The notes beneath the pieces are model-generated. The model worked only from the letters and a program-made list of their open reading frames with translations, was not told the origin of the DNA and did not search any database. Below, piece after piece: positions 17,676 to 26,439 of a stretch of DNA of 64,000 nt. The translations under genes and the position numbers were made by a program. Positions within the stretch are counted from its first letter, which is position 1. Each line of letters begins with the position of its first letter. The DNA is taken from positions 2,604,001 to 2,668,000 of the forward strand of contig NZ_ABJL02000008.1 of NCBI RefSeq assembly GCF_000172175.1, written 5' to 3'. Source of the stretch: Bacteroides intestinalis DSM 17393. Lineage in GTDB: Bacteria > Bacteroidota > Bacteroidia > Bacteroidales > Bacteroidaceae.

Positions 17676-19979
17676 ATGAAGAAATATATATTACTATCGA
17701 TAATTGCATTGGGAAGCATATCTTGTACAGACAGCTTTCTGGAAGAAAAAATGGTATCTACCATTACGCAAGATTATTTTGAGACCGAACAAGGTCTGGA
17801 ACAACTGATCGTAGGTACATACGACGCCTTGCGGGTAACAAAACAATACGAACAAGGTCCTGCAAGCTTGATGGCAGGAGTAGATAACTTCTCTCAGAAA
17901 ACAGCATCACGGGGTATGTATTCCGCGAGTGAATGGAATGCAACTGGAAAGTTGGCAGGTTTTACCAATGGCTTGTGCGGTGAGAATGCCAAATCACTAT
18001 TAGGCTTCTACCCCATCATCAACAACTGTAACCGGGCTATAATATCTATCCGTGAAGGCAAAGCGCTCGGCAAGTTTGCCAGCGATGCAAATTATGCAGC
18101 CAAGGCTCTGTCAGAAGCTTTATTCAACCGTGCCTACTCACTTTACATTATGAGCACCATGTACGGTGAAATATTCGTTCCGCAAGGATATACAGAAGAG
18201 CTTCCCTCCAATTACAACTATGCCCGTGAAAGCGTTCCCAATATATACCGGATGCTAATTACAGATTTGCGTTATGCTTATGATCATCTGCCGGATGTCA
18301 ATGAACAGAATCTGACTACAGACTTCGGTCGAGCAACGAAAGGGGCAGCCGCACATTTTTTGGCAAAACTCTATTTGCAACGTGCACAAGGTGCTAAATA
18401 TGGTAGTTCGGAATATGGTGTAAAAGCCGACGGTCATGTAGATACCAATAAACAGAAATCTTATTTGGGTATGCTATATAAAGGAGAAAGTGCTGCCGAC
18501 CTAGATTCCTGTATATATTATACATCAAAGGTTATAGATCATGGTTATTATGATTTGGAACCTGACTTTGGAAAATTGTTCAACCATCCATTGGGAGATT
18601 ATTCAAATGAAAATAGCCGGGAATTGATTCTATCTTGCGTATATGGTCCGATGGGTGGAGCCGACAATGGCCGTTATGGTAACCGCCTGCCTTATTTCTT
18701 CGGAGGTGACTATGCCAATGCTTCTTGGGGAATACCTGATTTCTGTTGGGAATATCCCACAAAATCTTCAGCACGTGTAGGTTATACCAATGACTTCGGT
18801 TTTGACCTATACGTTAACAAACAAGCTGACTCCCGCTATCAAAAATCATTCCACGTAGAATATATAACAGCATTGAAGGGAGGAGATTCAAACTCATCCC
18901 CTGCTGCCAATCTTGACTATCACGCTTATAACAGTGATAATAACAAGACTTATATATGGACTGAAGCAATGGCAGATTATTTCAATGAACATATCCTTCC
19001 CAATTATACAAGAGAATCCTGGGGTAATAGAAGAGCTGTGCCCGGTGAACATAAAATGGGGAAAGGTGATCTAGCTTTCGCTTATGTGGAAAACACCAAA
19101 GAGACTGCCATTGACATCAATGAAGCTTTGGCACAACCCTTTGTCCTGATGGCACGCTGGATAAAAGATGGAGATAAATATTATTACCGTGTTCCTACTA
19201 AAGCCGAAGGAAGTAGTTATGCTTATAATGATAAAAGTTATTCCGGTCTGGACAAAATGGGTTCTACCGCATGTCCGGCAACATTAAAATATGATGAACC
19301 AAACCGCAATAATTATACGCACTACGAATCCGGCCGTGACGTACCTTTGTTCCGTTTAGCAGAAACCTATCTGCTTCGTGCCGAAGCTTATGGACGCAAA
19401 GGTAATTACAGTGCAGCTATTGCTGACATTAATAAAGTACGCGCACGTGCTGCTTATAAATCAGGTGAAAAGCGTGCAGAAGTGATTGCTCTTATACAAC
19501 CGGGCCATGAAAAGCTCTCTCAGACAGAACAGCAATGGCCATATGAAGTGGCAATCGACATGACAGCTTCAATGTTGGTAGACGAATCTTATTGGGATGG
19601 TGCTTCTGTTCATTCAAATGCAGAAATGTATCCGGAAACTGCCACATCAACGGAAGACCGTTTTGTAAACTTCATCCTGAATGAATTAGCACGCGAACTG
19701 AATCAGGAAATGGTATATTACGAGAACTTACATCACTCGGGCTGGCAGGCAGACCGCATCATATACCATGATCAATTAGCATCTTCAAAACAAGGATTAT
19801 GGGATTCTTCAGACAACTTAATTAACGGTATCGGACAGACAGGTGATGGCATGGGAATGTTCGAACCCCATTATACCCTAAAACCATTTGCCCAGTCTAT
19901 GCTAGACTTATTGACGGATGAGAATGGTAATCCTCTGGACGACTCAGCTAAAAAAGCTTACCAGAATTACGGATATTGA
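17676..19979 (+). CDS. susD-like: SusD-family glycan-binding lipoprotein (right pair)
   Basis: Surface glycan-binding lipoprotein, 767 residues, larger than the left SusD. Lipobox at GSISC (MKKYILLSIIALGSISC). SusD features are the N-terminal TDSFLEEKM, TPR helices (ALFNRAYSLYIMSTMYG, AAAHFLAKLYLQRA), RLAETYLLRAEAYGRKG and the C-terminal NELARELNQEM, LKPFAQSMLDLL and QNYGY. Forms the transporter complex with the SusC upstream. Confidence 0.95.
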   Translation: MKKYILLSIIALGSISCTDSFLEEKMVSTITQDYFETEQGLEQLIVGTYDALRVTKQYEQGPASLMAGVDNFSQKTASRGMYSASEWNATGKLAGFTNGLCGENAKSLLGFYPIINNCNRAIISIREGKALGKFASDANYAAKALSEALFNRAYSLYIMSTMYGEIFVPQGYTEELPSNYNYARESVPNIYRMLITDLRYAYDHLPDVNEQNLTTDFGRATKGAAAHFLAKLYLQRAQGAKYGSSEYGVKADGHVDTNKQKSYLGMLYKGESAADLDSCIYYTSKVIDHGYYDLEPDFGKLFNHPLGDYSNENSRELILSCVYGPMGGADNGRYGNRLPYFFGGDYANASWGIPDFCWEYPTKSSARVGYTNDFGFDLYVNKQADSRYQKSFHVEYITALKGGDSNSSPAANLDYHAYNSDNNKTYIWTEAMADYFNEHILPNYTRESWGNRRAVPGEHKMGKGDLAFAYVENTKETAIDINEALAQPFVLMARWIKDGDKYYYRVPTKAEGSSYAYNDKSYSGLDKMGSTACPATLKYDEPNRNNYTHYESGRDVPLFRLAETYLLRAEAYGRKGNYSAAIADINKVRARAAYKSGEKRAEVIALIQPGHEKLSQTEQQWPYEVAIDMTASMLVDESYWDGASVHSNAEMYPETATSTEDRFVNFILNELARELNQEMVYYENLHHSGWQADRIIYHDQLASSKQGLWDSSDNLINGIGQTGDGMGMFEPHYTLKPFAQSMLDLLTDENGNPLDDSAKKAYQNYGY

Positions 19980-19993
19980 TTAATAAGATCTGT

Positions 19994-20032
19994 AGGGGGG
20001 GGAGACTTATGTACGGTTTCCCCCCTTTCTTA
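19994..20032 (+). terminator. Terminator after right susCD
   Basis: A G8 run (19995-20002) pairs with the C6 run at 20020-20025, giving a GC-only stem followed by TTTCTTATAT. It closes the right susCD transcript before an independent promoter at 20.1 kb. Confidence 0.6.
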
Positions 20033-20070
20033 TATACGGATATACCTAAAATAAATATAAAACGTACAAT

Positions 20071-20127
20071 TCACCATATAAATGGATGAAATTCTATTTT
20101 TATCAAGGTGGACGACGTCTAATTTTG
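20071..20127 (+). promoter_or_regulatory. Promoter and candidate HTCS operator of PL22/PL11
   Basis: The -7 box TAATTTTG lies at 20120-20127. TCACCATA (20071-20078) ends 41 bp upstream and ATTCTATT (20091-20098) lies 20 bp further on, matching the spacing seen at the other promoters of the locus though with weaker sequence match. Confidence 0.4.
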
Positions 20128-20154
20128 TAACATCAAATAAAAAAATGACATACT

Positions 20155-21483
20155 ATGAGAAAGTTCTGTTTAACCATTATTGTATTAGCCGGCTTCAGTA
20201 AAGCACTGTTTGCCCAGTTTGGTAATTGCACTGCATCCGAAATGCAAACTTATACAGACCGTGAAACCGGAAACACCATTACCATACTTACCGACACTTT
20301 AAAGAATGACCGTTTCCTCTATCAGACAGACCCGATGTGGACACATGACGGAAAATATCTATTATTCCGGTCATCCAGTCGCGCAAACGATAAAAAGATA
20401 GAGCGTACCCTCCCAAATGGAGAGAAACGCAGTTGGACTCCCACACAGATTTATTTTATAGAAATGGCAACAGGCCAAATCATTCAGGCTACAGAAGGTC
20501 CTGATCTGGGTAGTGCATTCCTGGCCAATAAGAGCAATCGTATGTTCATCAGCCGAAAAGAAAAAGAAGACTGGAATATGTATGTAATGGATCTGGATAA
20601 GTTCTTTGCAGATGTAAAAAAAGGAAAGGTAGGAAAACCTACCGCCTATGAAACTCTTTTAGGTACTTTTCCCACAAGCATGGGACGTCCCGGAGGATAT
20701 GCCATAGATTGCAACGATGACTATGCTTATATCACCGTAGAACGTGAAGGTACAGAAGAAGAAAAAGAACGCATGGCGAAAAATGCATTCTTACCGGAAA
20801 GTAATCAGCCGGTAAAAATAAAACCATCTCTTTGTGGCATTCGAAAAATGAACCTTGCTACCGGCGAAGTAACCAAAGTTATCGATACCGAATTTAAAAC
20901 AGGACACATACAGGCCAGCCGTTTCACACCGGGAGAAATCGTTTTCTGTAATGAAACCGGTGGCGATGCATATCAGCGCATGTGGTTCTGCACAGCAGAC
21001 GGTTCGGTCTTCAAGCCTCTTTATAAAGAAACTCCATTAGACTGGGTCACTCACGAAACTTTTGTAACCAAAGACTATGTTTATTTCAACATCCTAGGTT
21101 TTCAGCCTCGTCTTCGTAAACAAGTAAGTGGTATTGCCCGTATCAATCTTCGCACCGATGACGTGGAATTAGTGGGTCAGGTAGAATTGGATAAAGACCG
21201 CAAAGCCATAGAAGGACAACTTACCGGACGGGGATTCTGGCATTGCAATGCAAGTCGCGACAATCGTTGGGCAGCTGGTGACACCTTCGGAGGAAATGTC
21301 TGGCTCATCAACGTACAGACCGGTCAACGCCATTGGTTAGTTTCGGATACCAAAATGAAACCGGATCATGCACACCCAAGTTTCAGTCCCGACGGCACAA
21401 AAGTACTTTTTCAATCCGGGCACTTCACAAACGGCAAGCGTTTGAATCTGATGATGGTTGATATAACTTCATTCAATAACTAA
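20155..21483 (+). CDS. Oligogalacturonate lyase-like protein (PL22 type, beta-propeller)
   Basis: Secreted 442-residue protein with signal peptide MRKFCLTIIVLAGFSKALFAQ. TolB-like seven-bladed propeller features: DPMWTHDGKYLLFRSS, YFIEMATGQIIQATEG, DHAHPSFSPDGTKVLFQSG. Oligogalacturonate lyases (PL22) of plant pathogens share this fold and a His-rich metal site; HETF, GHIQASRFTPGE, WHCNASRDN and DHAHPSF supply candidate His/Gln ligands. Likely cleaves short uronic-acid-containing oligosaccharides by beta-elimination. It is 11 bases before the PL11 gene, so they form an operon. Confidence 0.75.
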   Translation: MRKFCLTIIVLAGFSKALFAQFGNCTASEMQTYTDRETGNTITILTDTLKNDRFLYQTDPMWTHDGKYLLFRSSSRANDKKIERTLPNGEKRSWTPTQIYFIEMATGQIIQATEGPDLGSAFLANKSNRMFISRKEKEDWNMYVMDLDKFFADVKKGKVGKPTAYETLLGTFPTSMGRPGGYAIDCNDDYAYITVEREGTEEEKERMAKNAFLPESNQPVKIKPSLCGIRKMNLATGEVTKVIDTEFKTGHIQASRFTPGEIVFCNETGGDAYQRMWFCTADGSVFKPLYKETPLDWVTHETFVTKDYVYFNILGFQPRLRKQVSGIARINLRTDDVELVGQVELDKDRKAIEGQLTGRGFWHCNASRDNRWAAGDTFGGNVWLINVQTGQRHWLVSDTKMKPDHAHPSFSPDGTKVLFQSGHFTNGKRLNLMMVDITSFNN

Positions 21484-21494
21484 AAAAGAAAGCA

Positions 21495-23333
21495 ATGAAA
21501 AACAGATATTTACTCCTCTGTACTTTGTTAATCGGTACAGCCGGTAGTTTACGAGCCCAAGATTTACGTGAACGTACTTACTACTATGAGATTCTGGAAC
21601 CACGACATGAGCCGAAGCCTGAAGTAAATGGTTTTGCAACCGAACGAATAAAAGAGCACTTGAACAGAGGACTGGCGGCAACCCCTGCCATGGATGGAAA
21701 AGGCATATATCTTAGCTGGAGATTGTTGGAACAAGATGATGCAGATGTGTCCTTCCATTTATATCGTACTGCAAATGGCAAGACGGAACGTTTAACCAAA
21801 TCTCCGGTAAAATCGACTTGTGATTTCATAGATCAATCTCCTGCAAATGGAAAAGCATCTTATTGGATCTGCGCATTGGATAAAAAGAAAAAAGTGATCG
21901 ACACATCTACTAAAATAGAAGTGGAACTCCCATCATTGAAGAATTATCAATCAATCAAACTTAATAGAAATATAAAAGCCGGCAAGATAGCTGTTGCCGA
22001 TTTAAATGGAGACGGGATTTATGATTACATCATCCGCACGCCGGATAAAAATGTAGACCCGGGAATGCCGGGCACTTTGGGTGGAGAAACTTATCAAATT
22101 GAGGCTTATCTGAATGACGGTACTTTTTTGTGGTCTAAAGACCTGGGACAAGGTATAGAACCGGGCGTATGGTATTCTCCTTTTATCGCTTACGACTTCA
22201 ATGGAGACGGCAAAGCTGAAATAGCATTAAAGACTGCTCCTGAAAATTCAAAACGCAATGAAAAAGGACGTGTAGATTCAGGTGAAGAATACTTGAGCGT
22301 ATTGAATGGTATGACTGGAGAAGAAATAGCCCGCGTGGATTGGCCGGAGCGCAATGACAGATATGGAAATCTTGTCCGCCAGAATCGTAATCAAATAGGT
22401 ATGGCATATCTGGATGGGAAGACACCTTATATATTAGCTTGTCGCGGAACCTATAAATTGATGGTGGTAGATGCCTGGCAATTAAACAGCAATAAACTGG
22501 AACGCGCCTGGAGATGGGATAGCGATGAAGAGAACCCTGTAGTAAGAAGTATGGGATCACACAACATGATATGCGGAGATGTGGATCAGGATGGAAAAGA
22601 TGAAATACTCTTAGGCTCATGCATGCTTGATAACAATGGTACACTATTGTGGTCTACCGGATTAGGACACCCGGACAAGATTTATCTGACAGATATTGAC
22701 CCGAATCGTCCGGGAATGGAAGTATTTCTATGTTTGGAACCTTGGCATGACAACGGCCGCGGTGTTTGTGTGGTAGACGCAAAAACCGGACAACCCGTTT
22801 GGAACATCGGTCACAAAACGTTCCATGTGGGTGACGGCATGGTTGCCGACTTCGATCCTACCCATAAAGGACTGGAATGTTTCGCAAGCGAAGACCGTAA
22901 AGGAGGAAGTACGGACAAATACCTGCTTTCTGCAGATGGTCAATATTTAGGCAAAAACGAAGATGTACCTTCCTGCCGAAACTGGGCATGGTGGGACGGA
23001 GATTTATTGCGTGAAACATTTAAAGGAGACGATAACCGATGGGGAGCAAACTCTTCTTCTAACGGAAAATCTTTAAGCATCATAAAATGGAAAGGGGAAT
23101 CTCTGACAGAAGGTATTGGAGGGGATATCCTGATGATTGCCGATTTATATGGTGATTGGCGTGAAGAGATCATCACAGCCTTACCGGGCGAAATTCGTAT
23201 TTACACAACGAATATCCCTGCCAAAGACCGTCGTGTAACTTTAATGCAGGATGCGATATACCGGAATTATGTGGCACATCGTTCTATGGGTTATCCACAG
23301 GCACCTGTACCTTCCTACTATTTAGGAGAGTAA
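21495..23333 (+). CDS. PL11 rhamnogalacturonan lyase
   Basis: Secreted lyase of 612 residues that cuts the RG-I backbone between rhamnose and galacturonic acid, leaving unsaturated uronyl ends. Signal peptide MKNRYLLLCTLLIGTAGSLRAQ. An N-terminal Fn3-like domain (LSWRLLEQDDADVSFHLYR) is followed by the eight-bladed propeller with repeated Ca-binding DxNxDG loops (VADLNGDGIYDYI, AYDFNGDGKAEIALKT, GDVDQDGKDEILLGS). WWDGDLLRE and DLYGDWREEIIT are PL11 hallmarks. Length is normal for a single-domain PL11. A second PL11 domain is fused to GH28 at 29.9 kb. Confidence 0.93.
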   Translation: MKNRYLLLCTLLIGTAGSLRAQDLRERTYYYEILEPRHEPKPEVNGFATERIKEHLNRGLAATPAMDGKGIYLSWRLLEQDDADVSFHLYRTANGKTERLTKSPVKSTCDFIDQSPANGKASYWICALDKKKKVIDTSTKIEVELPSLKNYQSIKLNRNIKAGKIAVADLNGDGIYDYIIRTPDKNVDPGMPGTLGGETYQIEAYLNDGTFLWSKDLGQGIEPGVWYSPFIAYDFNGDGKAEIALKTAPENSKRNEKGRVDSGEEYLSVLNGMTGEEIARVDWPERNDRYGNLVRQNRNQIGMAYLDGKTPYILACRGTYKLMVVDAWQLNSNKLERAWRWDSDEENPVVRSMGSHNMICGDVDQDGKDEILLGSCMLDNNGTLLWSTGLGHPDKIYLTDIDPNRPGMEVFLCLEPWHDNGRGVCVVDAKTGQPVWNIGHKTFHVGDGMVADFDPTHKGLECFASEDRKGGSTDKYLLSADGQYLGKNEDVPSCRNWAWWDGDLLRETFKGDDNRWGANSSSNGKSLSIIKWKGESLTEGIGGDILMIADLYGDWREEIITALPGEIRIYTTNIPAKDRRVTLMQDAIYRNYVAHRSMGYPQAPVPSYYLGE

Positions 23334-23353
23334 ATAAGATGATTTTGAATGAT

Positions 23354-23409
23354 AATCTATGCAAATGAATTTTTGTCTATAGAATGAGGGGAACTTTACG
23401 CTAGTTTTG
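23354..23409 (+). promoter_or_regulatory. Possible promoter and operator of the GH2 gene
   Basis: The -7 box TAGTTTTG lies at 23402-23409. AATCTATG (23354-23361) and TGTCTATA (23374-23381) are 20 bp apart, and the first ends 40 bp upstream of the box. Weaker sequence match than at other sites, same geometry. Confidence 0.35.
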
Positions 23410-23433
23410 CTCCCCAAAATAAATTAATAAACC

Positions 23434-26400
23434 ATGAAACGTAGAATCCTTTTATTCCTTTTGGCTTTTATATCCATAAGCCAGTATGTAGGAGCATCAG
23501 ATGCTCGCAATAAATATAATTTCAATTCCGACTGGTTACTTTCCGTTGGTGATACCCCTGAAGCCCAACAAGTACGTTTTCAGGATACGGATTGGAAAAA
23601 AGTCACTTTACCCCGCGCTTTTAATGAAGATGAAGCTTTTCGCTTAAGCATCGACCAGTTAACGGATACAGTGATGTGGTATCGTAAACACTTCCGTTTA
23701 CCCGCTGGCAGTAAAGATAAAAAGGTATTTATAGAATTCGAAGGTGTCCGCCAGGGAGCTGATTTCTACATTAACGGTCAATATCTGGGCCTGCACGAGA
23801 ATGGTGCGATGGCTGTTGGTTTCGACCTGACTCCTTATATAAAATATGGAGAGGAAAATGTAATAGCCCTCCGCATTGATAATGACTGGAATTACAAGGA
23901 ACGCGCTACCAACACCAAATATCAGTGGAGCGACCGTAACTTCAATGCCAATTATGGTGGTATTCCTAAGAATGTATGGCTACATGTTACAGATAAATTA
24001 TATCAGACTCTACCTCTATACAGTAATCTGCAAACCACGGGTGTCTATATCTACGCGGAAGATATTCGTGTAAAATCCCGCAAAGCGGTAATCCATGCGG
24101 AATCCGAGATAAAGAACGAGTACAAACGTGCCAAGCAAGTGGCCTATAAAGTTGAGTTGATAGACCGTGACAGTAAAACAATCAAAGTATTCGACGGTAC
24201 TCAGACTTTAGTGAAACCCGGAGAAACAGTAACCTTAAAAGCAGCTGCAGAAGTGGACGGTTTACATTTCTGGAGTTGGGGATATGGCTACCTGTATACC
24301 GTAAAAACAAGTTTATGGGCAGACGGTAAAAAGATAGATGAAGTAGCTACCCGGACAGGTTTCCGCAAAACTCGCTTTGGGAAAGGTATGATATGGCTGA
24401 ATGATCGCGTAATCCAGATGAAGGGATTTGCCCAACGTACCAGCAATGAATGGCCGGGAGTAGGAATGAGCGTTCCGGCATGGCTGAGTGACTATAGCAA
24501 TGGATTGATGGTGGAAGATAATGCCAACTTGGTTCGCTGGATGCATATCACTCCATGGAAACAGGATATTGAATCGTGTGACCGCGTGGGGCTGATCCAG
24601 GCAATGCAAGCCGGTGATGCAGAAAAAGACCGTGAAGGACGCCAATGGGGACAACGGACTGAACTGATGCGTGATGCTATCATTTACAACCGTAATAATC
24701 CGAGTATCCTGTTTTACGAATGTGGAAATGAGTCTATCAGTCGGGAACACATGATAGAGATGAAAGCGATACGCGATAAATATGACCCTCATGGCGGCCG
24801 TGCCATCGGTTCACGTGAAATGCTTGATATCCGCGAAGCCGAATATGGTGGAGAAATGCTTTATATCAATAAGAGTAAACATCACCCGATGTGGGCCATG
24901 GAATATTGTCGCGATGAAGGATTACGCAAGTATTGGGACGAATACTCTTACCCCTATCATAAGAATGGAGAAGGGAACAATTCTTTCAGATCCGCTGCAA
25001 CCAATAAAATCCAGAAGAAAGTAGACGCACGCGCTTACAATCATAATCAGGATTCATTTACGATAGAAAATATAATTCGCTGGTTCGACTATTGGCGTGA
25101 ACGCCCGGGAACCGGGGATCGTGTTAGTTCAGGTGGAGTAAAGATCATCTTCTCTGATACCAATACTCATTTCCGCGGGGTAGAAAATTATCGTCGTAGC
25201 GGGGTAACTGATGCCATGCGCATTCCCAAAGATCCTTTCTTTGCGCATCAGGTGATGTGGGACGGTTGGGTAGATATAGAAAATCCACGTATCCATATCA
25301 TTGGCCATTGGAATTATAAAGAAGGTATAGTGAAACCGGTCTATGTAGTTTCCAGTGCAGAGAAAGTGGAATTATTCCTGAATGGAACATCCTTAGGATA
25401 TGGTAATAGAGACCACCATTTCTTATATACTTTTGAAAACGTAGCATTTGCAGCCGGTAAATTGGAAGCAGTGGGCTATGATGAAAACGGAACAGAATGC
25501 TGTCGCACCCACTTACAGACAGCCGGTGAACCGGAGCAAATAAAGTTGAGCCTGATTCAGAGTCCTAATGGATGGAAAGCAGACGGTGCAGATATGGTAT
25601 TGCTTCAGGTAGAAGTAATGGATAAAGATGGCAGACGTTGTCCGTTGGCCAATGACCTGATACATTTCGATGTGGAAGGACCTGCCGAATGGCGTGGTGG
25701 TATCGCACAGGGAAAAGACAATTTTATTCTTTCAAAAGATTTGCCGGTAGAATGTGGTATCAACCGCGCACTCATCCGCTCTCTGACAACTGCCGGTACA
25801 GTTCGCGTGACTGCAAAAGCCGAGGGTTTAAAATCTGCTGAAATCAGCTTCTCATCATCGCCCATAGAAGTAAAAGATGGATTAAGCAGCTATATCCCCG
25901 GCAATGAACTGGAAGGCAGATTAACCCGTGGAGAAACTCCATTAACACCTTCTTATAAAGATACGAAAGTAGATGTTGGCATCTTATCTGCTGTCGCCGG
26001 TGCAAATAATGAAAGCACTATCAATAGTTTCGATGATAACGAATTGAGCGAGTGGAAAAATGACGGAAGGGCAAATACAGCCTGGATCACTTACCAATTG
26101 GAACGTGCCGCACGGGTGGATGAAGTTTGCCTGAAACTGACCGGATGGCGTTTGCGCAGTTATCCGCTGGAAATCTATGCAGGTGACGAACTGATCTGGA
26201 GTGGAGAAACAGAAAAAAGTCTGGGATATGTTCATTTGAAAGTAAAACCTGTATTGACCAACGAGATTACCATTCGCTTGAAAGGGGCCAGCAAAGAAGG
26301 GGACGCCTTCGGACAAATAGTTGAGGTAGCTGCTCCCGTCGCCAATGAATTGGATTTATATAAAGCTAAGGATGGAGACAAGACCAGGCACGAATTACGC

Positions 26401-26439
26401 ATTGTGGAAATAGAGTTTAAAGAAAACTTATGGCAATAA
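23434..26439 (+). CDS. GH2 family glycoside hydrolase (beta-galactosidase / beta-glucuronidase type)
   Basis: Secreted 1001-residue GH2 enzyme with signal peptide MKRRILLFLLAFISISQYVGA. Order: jelly-roll sugar-binding domain (YNFNSDWLLSVGDT...VMWYRKHFRLP), Ig-like domain, TIM barrel with acid/base Glu433 in YECGNES and nucleophile Glu490 in WAMEYCRDEG, Ig-like DUF4982-type domain, then a C-terminal galactose-binding-like domain (residues about 850-960). Probably removes beta-linked galactose or glucuronic acid from RG-I side chains or unsaturated ends; the sugar cannot be read from sequence. The next gene starts 10 bases inside its 3' end. Confidence 0.88.
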   Translation: MKRRILLFLLAFISISQYVGASDARNKYNFNSDWLLSVGDTPEAQQVRFQDTDWKKVTLPRAFNEDEAFRLSIDQLTDTVMWYRKHFRLPAGSKDKKVFIEFEGVRQGADFYINGQYLGLHENGAMAVGFDLTPYIKYGEENVIALRIDNDWNYKERATNTKYQWSDRNFNANYGGIPKNVWLHVTDKLYQTLPLYSNLQTTGVYIYAEDIRVKSRKAVIHAESEIKNEYKRAKQVAYKVELIDRDSKTIKVFDGTQTLVKPGETVTLKAAAEVDGLHFWSWGYGYLYTVKTSLWADGKKIDEVATRTGFRKTRFGKGMIWLNDRVIQMKGFAQRTSNEWPGVGMSVPAWLSDYSNGLMVEDNANLVRWMHITPWKQDIESCDRVGLIQAMQAGDAEKDREGRQWGQRTELMRDAIIYNRNNPSILFYECGNESISREHMIEMKAIRDKYDPHGGRAIGSREMLDIREAEYGGEMLYINKSKHHPMWAMEYCRDEGLRKYWDEYSYPYHKNGEGNNSFRSAATNKIQKKVDARAYNHNQDSFTIENIIRWFDYWRERPGTGDRVSSGGVKIIFSDTNTHFRGVENYRRSGVTDAMRIPKDPFFAHQVMWDGWVDIENPRIHIIGHWNYKEGIVKPVYVVSSAEKVELFLNGTSLGYGNRDHHFLYTFENVAFAAGKLEAVGYDENGTECCRTHLQTAGEPEQIKLSLIQSPNGWKADGADMVLLQVEVMDKDGRRCPLANDLIHFDVEGPAEWRGGIAQGKDNFILSKDLPVECGINRALIRSLTTAGTVRVTAKAEGLKSAEISFSSSPIEVKDGLSSYIPGNELEGRLTRGETPLTPSYKDTKVDVGILSAVAGANNESTINSFDDNELSEWKNDGRANTAWITYQLERAARVDEVCLKLTGWRLRSYPLEIYAGDELIWSGETEKSLGYVHLKVKPVLTNEITIRLKGASKEGDAFGQIVEVAAPVANELDLYKAKDGDKTRHELRIVEIEFKENLWQ